From positions 186,001 through 250,000 of the forward strand of contig NW_027469193.1 in the NCBI RefSeq assembly GCF_051020765.1: DNA of 64,000 bases, written 5' to 3'. The notes under the pieces were generated by a model, which was not told the DNA's origin, made no database searches, and saw only the letters and a list, made by a program, of their open reading frames with translations. How positions within the stretch are numbered: position 1 is the first letter of the stretch; every line of letters begins with the position of its first letter. Positions 13,297 through 27,765 of this stretch are shown in pieces. Made by a program: the position numbers and the translations under genes. The stretch comes from Lasioglossum baleicum. Its lineage: Eukaryota > Arthropoda > Insecta > Hymenoptera > Halictidae.

Positions 13297-14766
13297 TGCA
13301 AAAGTCATAACGCATAACGCTTAACGCATAACGCATAACGCATAACGCATAACGCATAACGCATAACGCATAACGCATAACGCATAACGCATAACGCATA
13401 ACGCATAACGCATAACGCATAACGCATAACGCATAACGCATAACGCATAACGCATAACGCATAACGCATAACGCATAACGCATAACGCATAACGCATAAC
13501 GCATAACGCATAACGCATAACGCATAACGCATAACGCATAACGCATAACGCATAACGCATAACGCATAACGCATAACGCATAACGCATAACGCATAATGC
13601 AAAAGTCATAACGCATAACGCATAACGCATAACGCATAACGCATAACGCATAACGCATAACGCATAACGCATAACGCATAACGCATAACGCATAACGCAT
13701 AACGCATAACGCATAACGCATAACGCATAACGCATAACGCATAACGCATAACGCATAACGCATAACGCATAACGCATAACGCATAACGCATAACGCATAA
13801 CGCATAACGCATAACGCATAACGCATAACGCATAACGCATAACGCATAACGCATAACGCATAACGCATAACGCATAACGCATAACGCATAGCCCATAACG
13901 CATAACACGTAGCGCATATCGCATAATGCATAACGCATAACGCATAACGCATCACCCATAACGCATAACGCATAACGCATAACGCATAACGCATAACGCA
14001 TAACGCATAACGCATAACGCATAACGCATAACGCATAACGCATAACGCATAACGCATAACGCATAACGCATAACGCATAACGCATAACGCATAACGCATA
14101 ACGCATAACGCATAACGCACAACGCACAACGCACAACGAACAACGTACAACGCACAACGCACAACGCATAACGCATAACGCATAACGCATAATGCATAAC
14201 GCGTAACGCATAACGCATAACGCATAACGCATAACGCATAACGCATAACGCATAACGCATAACGCATAACGCATAACGCATAACGCATAACGCATAACGC
14301 ATAACGCATAACGCATAACGCATAACGCATAACGCATAACGCATAACGCATAACGCATAACGCACAATGCATAACGCACAACGCACAACGCGTAACGCGT
14401 AACGCATAACGCATAACGCATAACGCATAACGCATAACGCATAACGCATAACGCATAACGCATAACGCATAACGCATAACGCATAACGCATAACGCATAA
14501 CGCATAACGCATAACGCATAACGCATAACGCATAACGCATAACGCATAACGCATAACGCATAACGCATAACGCATAACGCGTAACGCGTAACGCATAACG
14601 CATAACGCGTAACGCATAACGCATAACGCATAACGCATAACGCATAACGCATAACGCATAACGCATAACGCATAACGCATAACGCATAACGCATAACGCA
14701 TAACGCATAACGCATAACGCATAACGCATAACGCATAACGCATAACGCATAACGCATAACGCATAA
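13297..14766 (+). repeat. 1.45-kb repeat, copy 1
   Basis: Begins at an AATGCAA then AAGTCAT pair (13297), with a second pair 301 bp later. A type 1 cassette follows at 13890, then a patch containing AACGAAC directly followed by AACGTAC (near 14137), then AATGCAT and AACGCGT. The same order follows from 14767 at offsets of 1449-1470 bp. The remaining units are consensus. Confidence 0.8.
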
Positions 14767-16020
14767 TGCAAAAGTCATAACGCATAACGCTTAACGCATA
14801 ACGCATAACGCATAACGCATAACGCATAACGCATAACGCATAACGCATAACGCATAACGCATAACGCATAACGCATAACGCATAACGCATAACGCATAAC
14901 GCATAACGCATAACGCATAACGCATAACGCATAACGCATAACGCATAACGCATAACGCATAACGCATAACGCATAACGCATAACGCATAACGCATAACGC
15001 ATAACGCATAACGCATAACGCATAACGCATAACGCATAACGCATAATGCAAAAGTCATAACGCATAACGCATAACGCATAACGCATAACGCATAACGCAT
15101 AACGCATAACGCATAACGCATAACGCATAACGCATAACGCATAACGCATAACGCATAACGCATAACGCATAACGCATAACGCATAACGCATAACGCATAA
15201 CGCATAACGCATAACGCATAACGCATAACGCATAACGCATAACGCATAACGCATAACGCATAACGCATAACGCATAACGCATAACGCATAACGCATAACG
15301 CATAACGCATAACGCATAACGCATAACGCATAACGCATAGCCCATAACGCATAACACGTAGCGCATATCGCATAATGCATAACGCATAACGCATAACGCA
15401 TCACCCATAACGCATAACGCATAACGCATAACGCATAACGCATAACGCATAACGCATAACGCATAACGCATAACGCATAACGCATAACGCATAACGCATA
15501 ACGCATAACGCATAACGCATAACGCATAACGCATAACGCATAACGCATAACGCATAACGCATAACGCACAACGCACAACGCACAACGAACAACGTACAAC
15601 GAACAACGTACAACGCACAACGCACAACGCATAACGCATAACGCATAACGCATAATGCATAACGCGTAACGCATAACGCATAACGCATAACGCATAACGC
15701 ATAACGCATAACGCATAACGCATAACGCATAACGCATAACGCATAACGCATAACGCATAATGCAAAAGTCATAACGCATAACGCATAACGCATAACGCAT
15801 AACGCATAACGCATAACGCATAACGCATAACGCATAACGCATAACGCATAACGCATAACGCATAACGCATAACGCATAACGCACAACGCACAACGCACAA
15901 CGCACAACGCATAACGCATAACGCATAACGCATAACGCACAACGCATAATGCATAACGCATAACGCATAACGCATAACGCATAACGCATAACGCATAACG
16001 CATAACGCATAACGCATAAT
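14767..16020 (+). repeat. 1.45-kb repeat, copy 2
   Basis: Marker pairs at 14767 and 15047 are 280 bp apart, and a type 1 cassette lies at 15339. The AACGAAC/AACGTAC patch near 15587 has a local duplication: AACGAAC and AACGTAC each occur twice in alternation, against once in copy 1. Marker pairs follow at 15761 and 16020. The segment from 15047 onward is also the left part of block B copy 1, and the whole segment recurs far away at 44491-45723. Confidence 0.8.
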
Positions 16021-19000
16021 GCAAAAGTCATAACGCATAACGCTTAACGCATAACGCATAACGCATAACGCATAACGCATAACGCATAACGCATAACGCA
16101 TAACGCATAACGCATAACGCATAACGCACAACGTATAACGCATAACGCACAATGCATAACGCACAACGCACAACGCATAACGCACAACGCCTAACGCCTA
16201 ACGCACAACGCACAACGCACAACGCACAACGCACAACGCACAACGCACAACGCACAACGCACAACGCACAACGCACAACGCACAACGCACAACGCACAAC
16301 GCACAACGCACAACGCACAACGCACAACGCACAACGCATAACGCACAACGCACAACGCATAACGCATAACGCATAACGCATAACGCATAACGCATAATGC
16401 AAAAGTCATAACGCATAATGCTTAACGCATAACGCATAACGCATAACGCATAACGCATAACGCATAACGCATAACGCATAACGCATAACGCATAACGCAT
16501 AACGCATAACGCATAACGCATAACGCATAACGCATAACGCATAACGCATAACGCATAACGCATAACGCATAACGCATAACGCATAACGCAAAACGCATAA
16601 CGCATAACGCATAACGCATAACGCATAACGCATAACGCATAACGCATAACGCATAACGCACAATGCATAACGCACAACGCACAACGCATAACGCACAACG
16701 CCTAACGCCTAACGCACAACGCACAACGCACAACGCACAACGCACAACGCACAACGCACAACGCACAACGCACAACGCACAACGCACAACGCACAAGGCA
16801 CAACGCACAACGCACAACGCACAACGCACAACGCACAACGCACAACGCACAACGCATAACGCACAACGCATAACGCATAACGCATAACGCATAACGCATA
16901 ACGCATAACGCATAACGCATAACGCATAACGCATAACGCATAACGCATAACGCATAACGCATAACGCATAATGCAAAAGTCATAACGCATAACGCTTAAC
17001 GCATAACGCATAACGCATAACGCATAACGCATAACGCATAACGCATAACGCATAACGCATAACGCATAACGCATAACGCATAACGCATAACGCATAACGC
17101 ATAACGCATAACGCATAACGCATAACGCATAACGCATAACGCATAACGCATAACGCATAACGCATAACGCATAACGCATAACGCATAACGCATAACGCAT
17201 AACGCATAACGCATAACGCATAACGCATAACGCGTAACGCGTAACGCGTAACGCCTAACGCATAACGCATAACGCATAACGCATAACGCATAACGCATAA
17301 CGCATAACGCATAACGCATAACGCATAACGCATAACGTATAAAGCATAACGCATAACGCATAACGCTTAACGCATAACGCATAATGCAAAAGTCATAACG
17401 CATAACGCATAACGCATAGCCCATAACGCATAACACGTAGCGCATATCGCATAACGCATAACGCATAACGCATAACGCATAACACATAACGCATAACGCA
17501 TAACGCATAACGCATAACGCATAACGCATAACGCATAACGCATAACGCATAACACATAACGCACAACGCACAACGCACAACGCACAACGCACAACGCACA
17601 ACGCACAACGCACAACGCACAACGCATAACGCATACCGCATAACGCATAACGCATAACGCATAACGCATAACGCATAACGCATAACGCATAACGCATAAC
17701 GCATAACGCATAACGCACAACGCACAACGCACAACGCACAACGCATAACGCATAACGCATAACGCATAACGCATAATGCATAACGCATAACGCATAACGC
17801 ATAACGCATAACGCATAACGCATAACGCATAACGCATAACGCATAATGCAAAAGTCATAACGCATAACGCATAACGCATAACGCATAACGCATAACGCAT
17901 AACGCATAACGCATAACGCATAACGCATAACGCATAACGCATAACGCATAACGCATAACGCATAACGCATAACGCATAACGCATAACGCATAACGCATAA
18001 CGCATAACGCATAACGCATAACGCATAACGCATAACGCATAACGCATAACGCATAACGCATAACGCATAACGCATAACGCATAACGCGTAACGCATAACG
18101 CATAACGCATAACGCATAACGCATAACGCATAACGCATAACGCATAACGCATAACGCATAACGCATAACGCATAACGCATAACGCATAACGCATAACGCA
18201 TAACGCTTAACGCATAACGCATAACGCATAACGCATAACGCATAACGCATAACGCATAACGCATAACGCATAACGCATCACCCATAACGCATAACGCATA
18301 ACGCATAACGCATAACGCATAACGCATAACGCATAACGCATAACGCATAACGCATAACGCATAACGCATAACGCACAACGCACAACGCACAACGAACAAC
18401 GCACAACGCACAACGCACAACGCATAACGCATAACGCATAACGCATAACGCATAATGCATAACGCGTAACGCATAACGCATAACGCGTAACGCATAACGC
18501 ATAACGCATAACGCATAACGCATAACGCATAACGCATAACGCATAACGCATAACGCATAACGCATAACGCATAACGCATAACGCAAAACGCATAACAAAT
18601 AACGCATAACGCATAACGCATAACGCATAACGCATAACGCATAACGCATAACGCACAATGCATAACGCACAACGCACAACGCATAACGCACAACGCCTAA
18701 CGCCTAACGCACAACGCACAACGCACAACGCACAACGCACAACGCACAACGCACAACGCACAACGCACAACGCACAACGCACAAGGCACAACGCACAACG
18801 CACAACGCACAACGCACAACGCACAACGCACAACGCACAACGCATAACGCACAACGCATAACGCATAACGCATAACGCATAACGCATAACGCATAACGCA
18901 TAACGCATAACGCATAACGCATAACGCATAACGCATAACGCATAACGCATAATGCAAAAGTCATAACGCATAACGCTTAACGCATAACGCATAACGCATA

Positions 19001-19801
19001 ACGCATAACGCATAACGCATAACGCATAACGCATAACGCATAACGCATAACGCATAACGCATAACGCATAACGCATAACGCATAACGCATAACGCATAAC
19101 GCATAACGCATAACGCATAACGCATAACGCATAACGCATAACGCATAACGCATAACGCATAACGCATAACGCATAACGCGTTACCGCGTAACGCGTAACG
19201 CCTAACGCATAACGCATAACGCATAACGCATAACGCATAACGCATAACGCATAACGCATAACGCATAACGCATAACGCATAACGTATAAAGCATAACGCA
19301 TAACGCATAACGCTTAACGCATAACGCATAATGCAAAAGTCATAACGCATAACGCATAACGCATAGCCCATAACGCATAACACGTAGCGCATATCGCATA
19401 ACGCATAACGCATAACGCATAACGCATAACGCATAACGCATAACGCATAACGCATAACGCATAACGCATAACGCATAACGCATAACGCATAACGCATAAC
19501 ACATAACGCACAACGCACAACGCACAACGCACAACGCACAACGCACAACGCACAACGCACAACGCACAACGCATAACGCATACCGCATAACGCATAACGC
19601 ATAACGCATAACGCATAACGCATAACGCATAACGCATAACGCATAACGCATAACGCATAACGCACAACGCACAACGCACAACGCACAACGCATAACGCAT
19701 AACGCATAACGCATAACGCATAATGCATAACGCATAACGCATAACGCATAACGCATAACGCATAACGCATAACGCATAACGCATAACGCATAACGCATAA
19801 T
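15047..19801 (+). repeat. Higher-order block B, copy 1
   Basis: Ordered landmarks are: marker pair at 15047, type 1 cassette at 15339, type C cassettes at 16186, 16697 and 18692, type 2 cassettes at 17334 and 19281, the octamer at 19182 and a marker pair at 19801. Each has a counterpart 5,818 to 5,993 bp to the right. AACAAAT near 18595, inside the stretch before the third type C cassette, also recurs near 24567. The block contains two related halves (type C then AACGCGT run then type 2, twice), so it was itself built by an earlier duplication. Confidence 0.87.
19175..19203 (+). repeat. Octamer unit with palindrome, copy 1
   Basis: An AACGCGT mini-run whose middle unit is an octamer, TACCGCGT at 19182-19189. 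It shifts the repeat phase by +1: unit starts are 2 mod 7 before it and 3 mod 7 after it. It also creates a perfect inverted repeat, ACGCGTTA at 19176-19183 and TAACGCGT at 19189-19196, around a 5-base centre. This and its sister copy are the only places where I see the unit read in the opposite direction. The likely origin is a one-base insertion plus one substitution in a three-unit run like the one at 17229. Confidence 0.92.
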
Positions 19802-20885
19802 GCAAAAGTCATAACGCATAACGCATAACGCATAACGCATAACGCATAACGCATAACGCATAACGCATAACGCATAACGCATAACGCATAACGCATAACG
19901 CATAACGCATAACGCATAACGCATAATGCAAAAGTCATAACGCATAACGCATAACGCATAACGCATAACGCATAACGCATAACGCATAACGCATAACGCA
20001 TAACGCATAACGCATAACGCATAACGCATAACGCATAACGCATAACGCATAACGCATAACGCATAACGCATAACGCATAACGCATAACGCATAACGCATA
20101 ACGCATAACGCATAACGCATAACGCATAACGCATAACGCATAACGCATAACGCATAACGCATAACGCATAACGCATAACGCATAACGCATAACGCATAAC
20201 GCATAACGCATAACGCATAACGCATAACGCATAACGCATAACGCATAACGTATAAAGCATAACGCATAACGCATAACGCTTAACGCATAACGCATAATGC
20301 AAAAGTCATAACGCATAACGCATAACGCATAGCCCATAACGCATAACACGTAGCGCATATCGCATAACGCATAACGCATAACGCATAACGCATAACGCAT
20401 AACGCATAACGCATAACGCATAACGCATAACGCATAACGCATAACGCATAACGCATAACGCATAACACATAACGCACAACGCACAACGCACAACGCACAA
20501 CGCACAACGCACAACGCACAACGCACAACGCACAACGCATAACGCATACCGCATAACGCATAACGCATAACGCATAACGCATAACGCATAACGCATAACG
20601 CATAACGCATAACGCATAACGCATAACGCACAACGCACAACGCACAACGCACAACGCATAACGCATAACGCATAACGCATAACGCATAATGCATAACGCA
20701 TAACGCATAACGCATAACGCATAACGCATAACGCATAACGCATAACGCATAACGCATAACGCATAACGCATAACGCATAACGCATAACGCATAACGCATA
20801 ACGCATAACGCATAACGCATAACGCATAACGCATAACGCATAACGCATAACGCATAACGCATAACGCATAACGCATAACGCATAA
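19802..20885 (+). repeat. Linker between block B copies, with an extra type 2 cassette
   Basis: Consensus units with a type 2 cassette at 20247 that has no AACGCGT run upstream, and AACGCAC patches near 20475 and 20630. A marker pair lies near 19927. The cassette and its right flank match those at 19281 and 25267, so this is probably a partial third copy of the end of block B. Confidence 0.75.
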
Positions 20886-23800
20886 TGCAAAAGTCATAAC
20901 GCATAACGCATAACGCATAACGCATAACGCATAACGCATAACGCATAACGCATAACGCATAACGCATAACGCATAACGCATAACGCATAACGCATAACGC
21001 ATAACGCATAACGCATAACGCATAACGCATAACGCATAACGCATAACGCATAACGCATAACGCATAACGCATAACGCATAACGCATAACGCATAACGCAT
21101 AACGCATAACGCATAACGCATAACGCATAACGCATAACGCATAACGCATAACGCATAACGCATAACGCATAACGCATAGCCCATAACGCATAACACGTAG
21201 CGCATATCGCATAATGCATAACGCATAACGCATAACGCATCACCCATAACGCATAACGCATAACGCATAACGCATAACGCATAACGCATAACGCATAACG
21301 CATAACGCATAACGCATAACGCATAACGCATAACGCATAACGCATAACGCATAACGCATAACGCATAACGCATAACGCATAACGCATAACGCACAACGCA
21401 CAACGCACAACGAACAACGTACAACGCACAACGCACAACGCATAACGCATAACGCATAACGCATAATGCATAACGCGTAACGCATAACGCATAACGCATA
21501 ACGCATAACGCATAACGCATAACGCATAACGCATAACGCATAACGCATAACGCATAACGCATAACGCATAATGCAAAAGTCATAACGCATAACGCATAAC
21601 GCATAACGCATAACGCATAACGCATAACGCATAACGCATAACGCATAACGCATAACGCATAACGCATAACGCATAACGCATAACGCATAACGCATAACGC
21701 ACAACGCACAACGCACAACGCACAACGCATAACGCATAACGCATAACGCATAACGCACAACGCATAATGCATAACGCATAACGCATAACGCATAACGCAT
21801 AACGCATAACGCATAACGCATAACGCATAACGCATAATGCAAAAGTCATAACGCATAACGCTTAACGCATAACGCATAACGCATAACGCATAACGCATAA
21901 CGCATAACGCATAACGCATAACGCATAACGCATAACGCATAACGCACAACGTATAACGCATAACGCACAATGCATAACGCACAACGCACAACGCATAACG
22001 CACAACGCCTAACGCCTAACGCACAACGCACAACGCACAACGCACAACGCACAACGCACAACGCACAACGCACAACGCACAACGCACAACGCACAACGCA
22101 CAACGCACAACGCACAACGCACAACGCACAACGCACAACGCACAACGCACAACGCATAACGCACAACGCACAACGCATAACGCATAACGCATAACGCATA
22201 ACGCATAACGCATAACGCATAACGCATAACGCATAACGCATAACGCATAACGCATAACGCATAACGCATAACGCATAACGCATAACGCATAACGCATAAC
22301 GCATAACGCATAACGCATAACGCATAACGCATAACGCATAACGCATAACGCATAACGCATAACGCATAACGCATAACGCATAACGCATAACGCATAATGC
22401 AAAAGTCATAACGCATAATGCTTAACGCATAACGCATAACGCATAACGCATAACGCATAACGCATAACGCATAACGCATAACGCATAACGCATAACGCAT
22501 AACGCATAACGCATAACGCATAACGCATAACGCATAACGCATAACGCATAACGCATAACGCATAACGCATAACGCATAACGCAAAACGCATAACGCATAA
22601 CGCATAACGCATAACGCATAACGCATAACGCATAACGCATAACGCATAACGCACAATGCATAACGCACAACGCACAACGCATAACGCACAACGCCTAACG
22701 CCTAACGCACAACGCACAACGCACAACGCACAACGCACAACGCACAACGCACAACGCACAACGCACAACGCACAACGCACAACGCACAAGGCACAACGCA
22801 CAACGCACAACGCACAACGCACAACGCACAACGCACAACGCATAACGCACAACGCATAACGCATAACGCATAACGCATAACGCATAACGCATAACGCATA
22901 ACGCATAACGCATAACGCATAACGCATAACGCATAACGCATAACGCATAACGCATAATGCAAAAGTCATAACGCATAACGCTTAACGCATAACGCATAAC
23001 GCATAACGCATAACGCATAACGCATAACGCATAACGCATAACGCATAACGCATAACGCATAACGCATAACGCATAACGCATAACGCATAACGCATAACGC
23101 ATAACGCATAACGCATAACGCATAACGCATAACGCATAACGCATAACGCATAACGCATAACGCATAACGCATAACGCATAACGCATAACGCATAACGCGT
23201 AACGCGTAACGCGTAACGCCTAACGCATAACGCATAACGCATAACGCATAACGCATAACGCATAACGCATAACGCATAACGCATAACGCATAACGCATAA
23301 CGTATAAAGCATAACGCATAACGCATAACGCTTAACGCATAACGCATAATGCAAAAGTCATAACGCATAACGCATAACGCATAGCCCATAACGCATAACA
23401 CGTAGCGCATATCGCATAACGCATAACGCATAACGCATAACGCATAACACATAACGCATAACGCATAACGCATAACGCATAACGCATAACGCATAACGCA
23501 TAACGCATAACGCATAACACATAACGCACAACGCACAACGCACAACGCACAACGCACAACGCACAACGCACAACGCACAACGCACAACGCATAACGCATA
23601 CCGCATAACGCATAACGCATAACGCATAACGCATAACGCATAACGCATAACGCATAACGCATAACGCATAACGCATAACGCACAACGCACAACGCACAAC
23701 GCACAACGCATAACGCATAACGCATAACGCATAACGCATAATGCATAACGCATAACGCATAACGCATAACGCATAACGCATAACGCATAACGCATAACGC

Positions 23801-25780
23801 ATAATGCAAAAGTCATAACGCATAACGCATAACGCATAACGCATAACGCATAACGCATAACGCATAACGCATTACGCATAACGCATAACGCATAACGCAT
23901 AACGCATAACGCATAACGCATAACGCATAACGCATAACGCATAACGCATAACGCATAACGCATAACGCATAACGCATAACGCATAACGCATAACGCATAA
24001 CGCATAACGCATAACGCATAACGCATAACGCATAACGCGTAACGCATAACGCATAACGCATAACGCATAACGCATAACGCATAACGCATAACGCATAACG
24101 CATAACGCATAACGCATAACGCATAACGCATAACGCATAACGCATAACGCATAACGCATAACGCTTAACGCATAACGCATAACGCATAACGCATAACGCA
24201 TAACGCATAACGCATAACGCATAACGCATAACGCATCACCCATAACGCATAACGCATAACGCATAACGCATAACGCATAACGCATAACGCATAACGCATA
24301 ACGCATAACGCATAACGCATAACGCATAACGCATAACGCACAACGCACAACGCACAACGAACAACGCACAACGCACAACGCACAACGCATAACGCATAAC
24401 GCATAACGCATAACGCATAATGCATAACGCGTAACGCATAACGCATAACGCGTAACGCATAACGCATAACGCATAACGCATAACGCATAACGCATAACGC
24501 ATAACGCATAACGCATAACGCATAACGCATAACGCATAACGCATAACGCATAACGCAAAACGCATAACAAATAACGCATAACGCATAACGCATAACGCAT
24601 AACGCATAACGCATAACGCATAACGCATAACGCACAATGCATAACGCACAACGCACAACGCATAACGCACAACGCCTAACGCCTAACGCACAACGCACAA
24701 CGCACAACGCACAACGCACAACGCACAACGCACAACGCACAACGCACAACGCACAACGCACAAGGCACAACGCACAACGCACAACGCACAACGCACAACG
24801 CACAACGCACAACGCACAACGCATAACGCACAACGCATAACGCATAACGCATAACGCATAACGCATAACGCATAACGCATAACGCATAACGCATAACGCA
24901 TAACGCATAACGCATAACGCATAACGCATAACGCATAATGCAAAAGTCATAACGCATAACGCTTAACGCATAACGCATAACGCATAACGCATAACGCATA
25001 ACGCATAACGCATAACGCATAACGCATAACGCATAACGCATAACGCATAACGCATAACGCATAACGCATAACGCATAACGCATAACGCATAACGCATAAC
25101 GCATAACGCATAACGCATAACGCATAACGCATAACGCATAACGCATAACGCATAACGCATAACGCGTTACCGCGTAACGCGTAACGCCTAACGCATAACG
25201 CATAACGCATAACGCATAACGCATAACGCATAACGCATAACGCATAACGCATAACGCATAACGCATAACGTATAAAGCATAACGCATAACGCATAACGCT
25301 TAACGCATAACGCATAATGCAAAAGTCATAACGCATAACGCATAACGCATAGCCCATAACGCATAACACGTAGCGCATATCGCATAACGCATAACGCATA
25401 ACGCATAACGCATAACGCATAACGCATAACGCATAACGCATAACGCATAACGCATAACGCATAACGCATAACGCATAACGCATAACACATAACGCACAAC
25501 GCACAACGCACAACGCACAACGCACAACGCACAACGCACAACGCACAACGCACAACGCATAACGCATACCGCATAACGCATAACGCATAACGCATAACGC
25601 ATAACGCATAACGCATAACGCATAACGCATAACGCATAACGCATAACGCACAACGCACAACGCACAACGCACAACGCATAACGCATAACGCATAACGCAT
25701 AACGCATAATGCATAACGCATAACGCATAACGCATAACGCATAACGCATAACGCATAACGCATAACGCATAACGCATAAT
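20886..25780 (+). repeat. Higher-order block B, copy 2
   Basis: Counterparts of copy 1: marker pair at 20886, type 1 cassette at 21178, type C cassettes at 22004, 22690 and 24671, type 2 cassettes at 23299 and 25267, octamer at 25168 and marker pair at 25780. Offsets are 5839, 5818, 5993, 5979, 5965, 5986 and 5979 bp. Between the first two type C cassettes this copy has 686 bp against 511 bp, a gain of 25 heptamers. The doubled AACGAAC/AACGTAC patch of copy 1 is single here. A private ATTACGC-type variant occurs near 23873. Confidence 0.87.
25161..25189 (+). repeat. Octamer unit with palindrome, copy 2
   Basis: Identical to the structure at 19175: octamer TACCGCGT at 25168-25175 and palindrome arms at 25162-25169 and 25175-25182. 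The two copies lie 5,986 bp apart, which is 855 heptamers plus the one extra base of the first octamer, so no other net phase change lies between them. It arose by duplication of the surrounding 5-6 kb block rather than by an independent mutation. Unit starts change from 3 to 4 mod 7 here. Confidence 0.92.
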
Positions 25781-26183
25781 GCAAAAGTCATAACGCATAA
25801 CGCATAACGCATAACGCATAACGCATAACGCATAACGCATAACGCATAACGCATAACGCATAACGCATAACGCATAACGCATAACGCATAACGCATAACG
25901 CATAACGCATAACGCATAACGCATAACGCATAACGCATAACGCATAACGCATAACGCATAACGCATAACGCATAACGCATAACGCATAACGCGTAACGCA
26001 TAACGCATAACGCATAACGCATAACGCATAACGCATAACGCATAACGCATAACGCATAACGCATAACGCATAACGCATAACGCATAACGCATAACGCATA
26101 ACGCATAACGCTTAACGCATAACGCATAACGCATAACGCATAACGCATAACGCATAACGCATAACGCATAACGCATAACGCAT
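25781..26183 (+). repeat. Consensus stretch after block B
   Basis: Almost only AACGCAT, with one AACGCGT near 25989 and one AACGCTT near 26108. There is no gene. Confidence 0.85.
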
Positions 26184-27368
26184 CACCCATAACGCATAAC
26201 GCATAACGCATAACGCATAACGCATAACGCATAACGCATAACGCATAACGCATAACGCATAACGCATAACGCATAACGCATAACGCACAACGCACAACGC
26301 ACAACGAACAACGCACAACGCACAACGCACAACGCATAACGCATAACGCATAACGCATAACGCATAATGCATAACGCGTAACGCATAACGCATAACGCGT
26401 AACGCATAACGCATAACGCATAACGCATAACGCATAACGCATAACGCATAACGCATAACGCATAACGCATAACGCATAACGCATAACGCATAACGCATAA
26501 CGCATAACGCATAATGCAAAAGTCATAACGCATAACGCTTAACGCATAACGCATAACGCATAACGCATAACGCATAACGCATAACGCATAACGCATAACG
26601 CATAACGCATAACGCATAACGCATAACGCATAACGCATAACGCATAACGCATAACGCATAACGCATAACGCATAACGCATAACGCATAACGCATAACGCA
26701 TAACGCATAACGCATAACGCATAACGCACAACGCACAACGCACAACGCACAACGCATAACGCATAACGCATAACGCATAACGCACAACGCATAATGCATA
26801 ACGCATAACGCATAACGCATAACGCATAACGCATAACGCATAACGCATAACGCATAACGCATAACGCATAATGCAAAAGTCATAACGCATAACGCTTAAC
26901 GCATAACGCATAACGCATAACGCATAACGCATAACGCATAACGCATAACGCATAACGCATAACGCACAACGTATAACGCACAACGCATAACGCACAACGC
27001 ATAACGCAAAAGTCATAACGCATACCGCATAACGCATAACGCATAACGCATAACGCATAACGCATAACGCATAACGCATAACGCATAACGCATAACGCAT
27101 AACGCATAACGCATAACGCATAACGCATAACGCATAACGCATAACGCATAACGCATAACGCATAACGCATAACGCATAACGCATAACGCATAACGCATAA
27201 CGCATAACGCATAACGCATAACGCATAACGCATAACGCATAACGCATAACGCATAACGCATAACGCATAACGCATAACGCATAACGCATAACGCATAACG
27301 CATAACGCATAACGCATAACGCATAACGCATAACGCATAACGCATAACGCATAACGCATAACGCATAA
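26184..27368 (+). repeat. 1.6-1.9 kb repeat, copy 1
   Basis: Starts with CACCCAT at 26184. An AACGCAC/AACGAAC patch near 26290 follows, then marker pairs near 26515 and 26872, then a distinctive group from about 26960: AACGCAC, AACGTAT and alternating AACGCAC/AACGCAT, then AACGCAA with AAGTCAT at 27003 and ACCGCAT near 27025. The AACGCAA version of the marker pair, instead of AATGCAA, is rare in the window. Copy 2 lies 1582-1890 bp to the right. Confidence 0.8.
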
Positions 27369-27765
27369 TGCAAAAGTCATAACGCATAACGCTTAACGCA
27401 TAACGCATAACGCATAACGCATAACGCATAACGCATAACGCATAACGCATAACGCATAACGCATAACGCATAACGCATAACGCATAACGCATAACGCATA
27501 ACGCATAACGCATAACGCATAACGCATAACGCATAACGCATAACGCATAACGCATAACGCATAACGCATAACGCATAACGCATAACGCATAACGCATAAC
27601 GCATAACGCATAACGCATAACGCATAACGCATAACGCATAACGCATAACGCATAACGCATAACGCATAACGCATAACGCATAACGCATAACGCTTAACGC
27701 ATAACGCATAACGCATAACGCATAACGCATAACGCATAACGCATAACGCATAACGCATAACGCAT
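27369..27765 (+). repeat. Consensus stretch between the 1.6-1.9 kb copies
   Basis: A marker pair at 27369, two AACGCTT units and otherwise perfect AACGCAT. There is no gene. Confidence 0.85.

Noticed and set aside
19176..19196. Rho-independent terminator at the octamer palindrome
   Set aside because: The 8-bp arms could pair, but no T-run follows on either strand and there is no gene to terminate.
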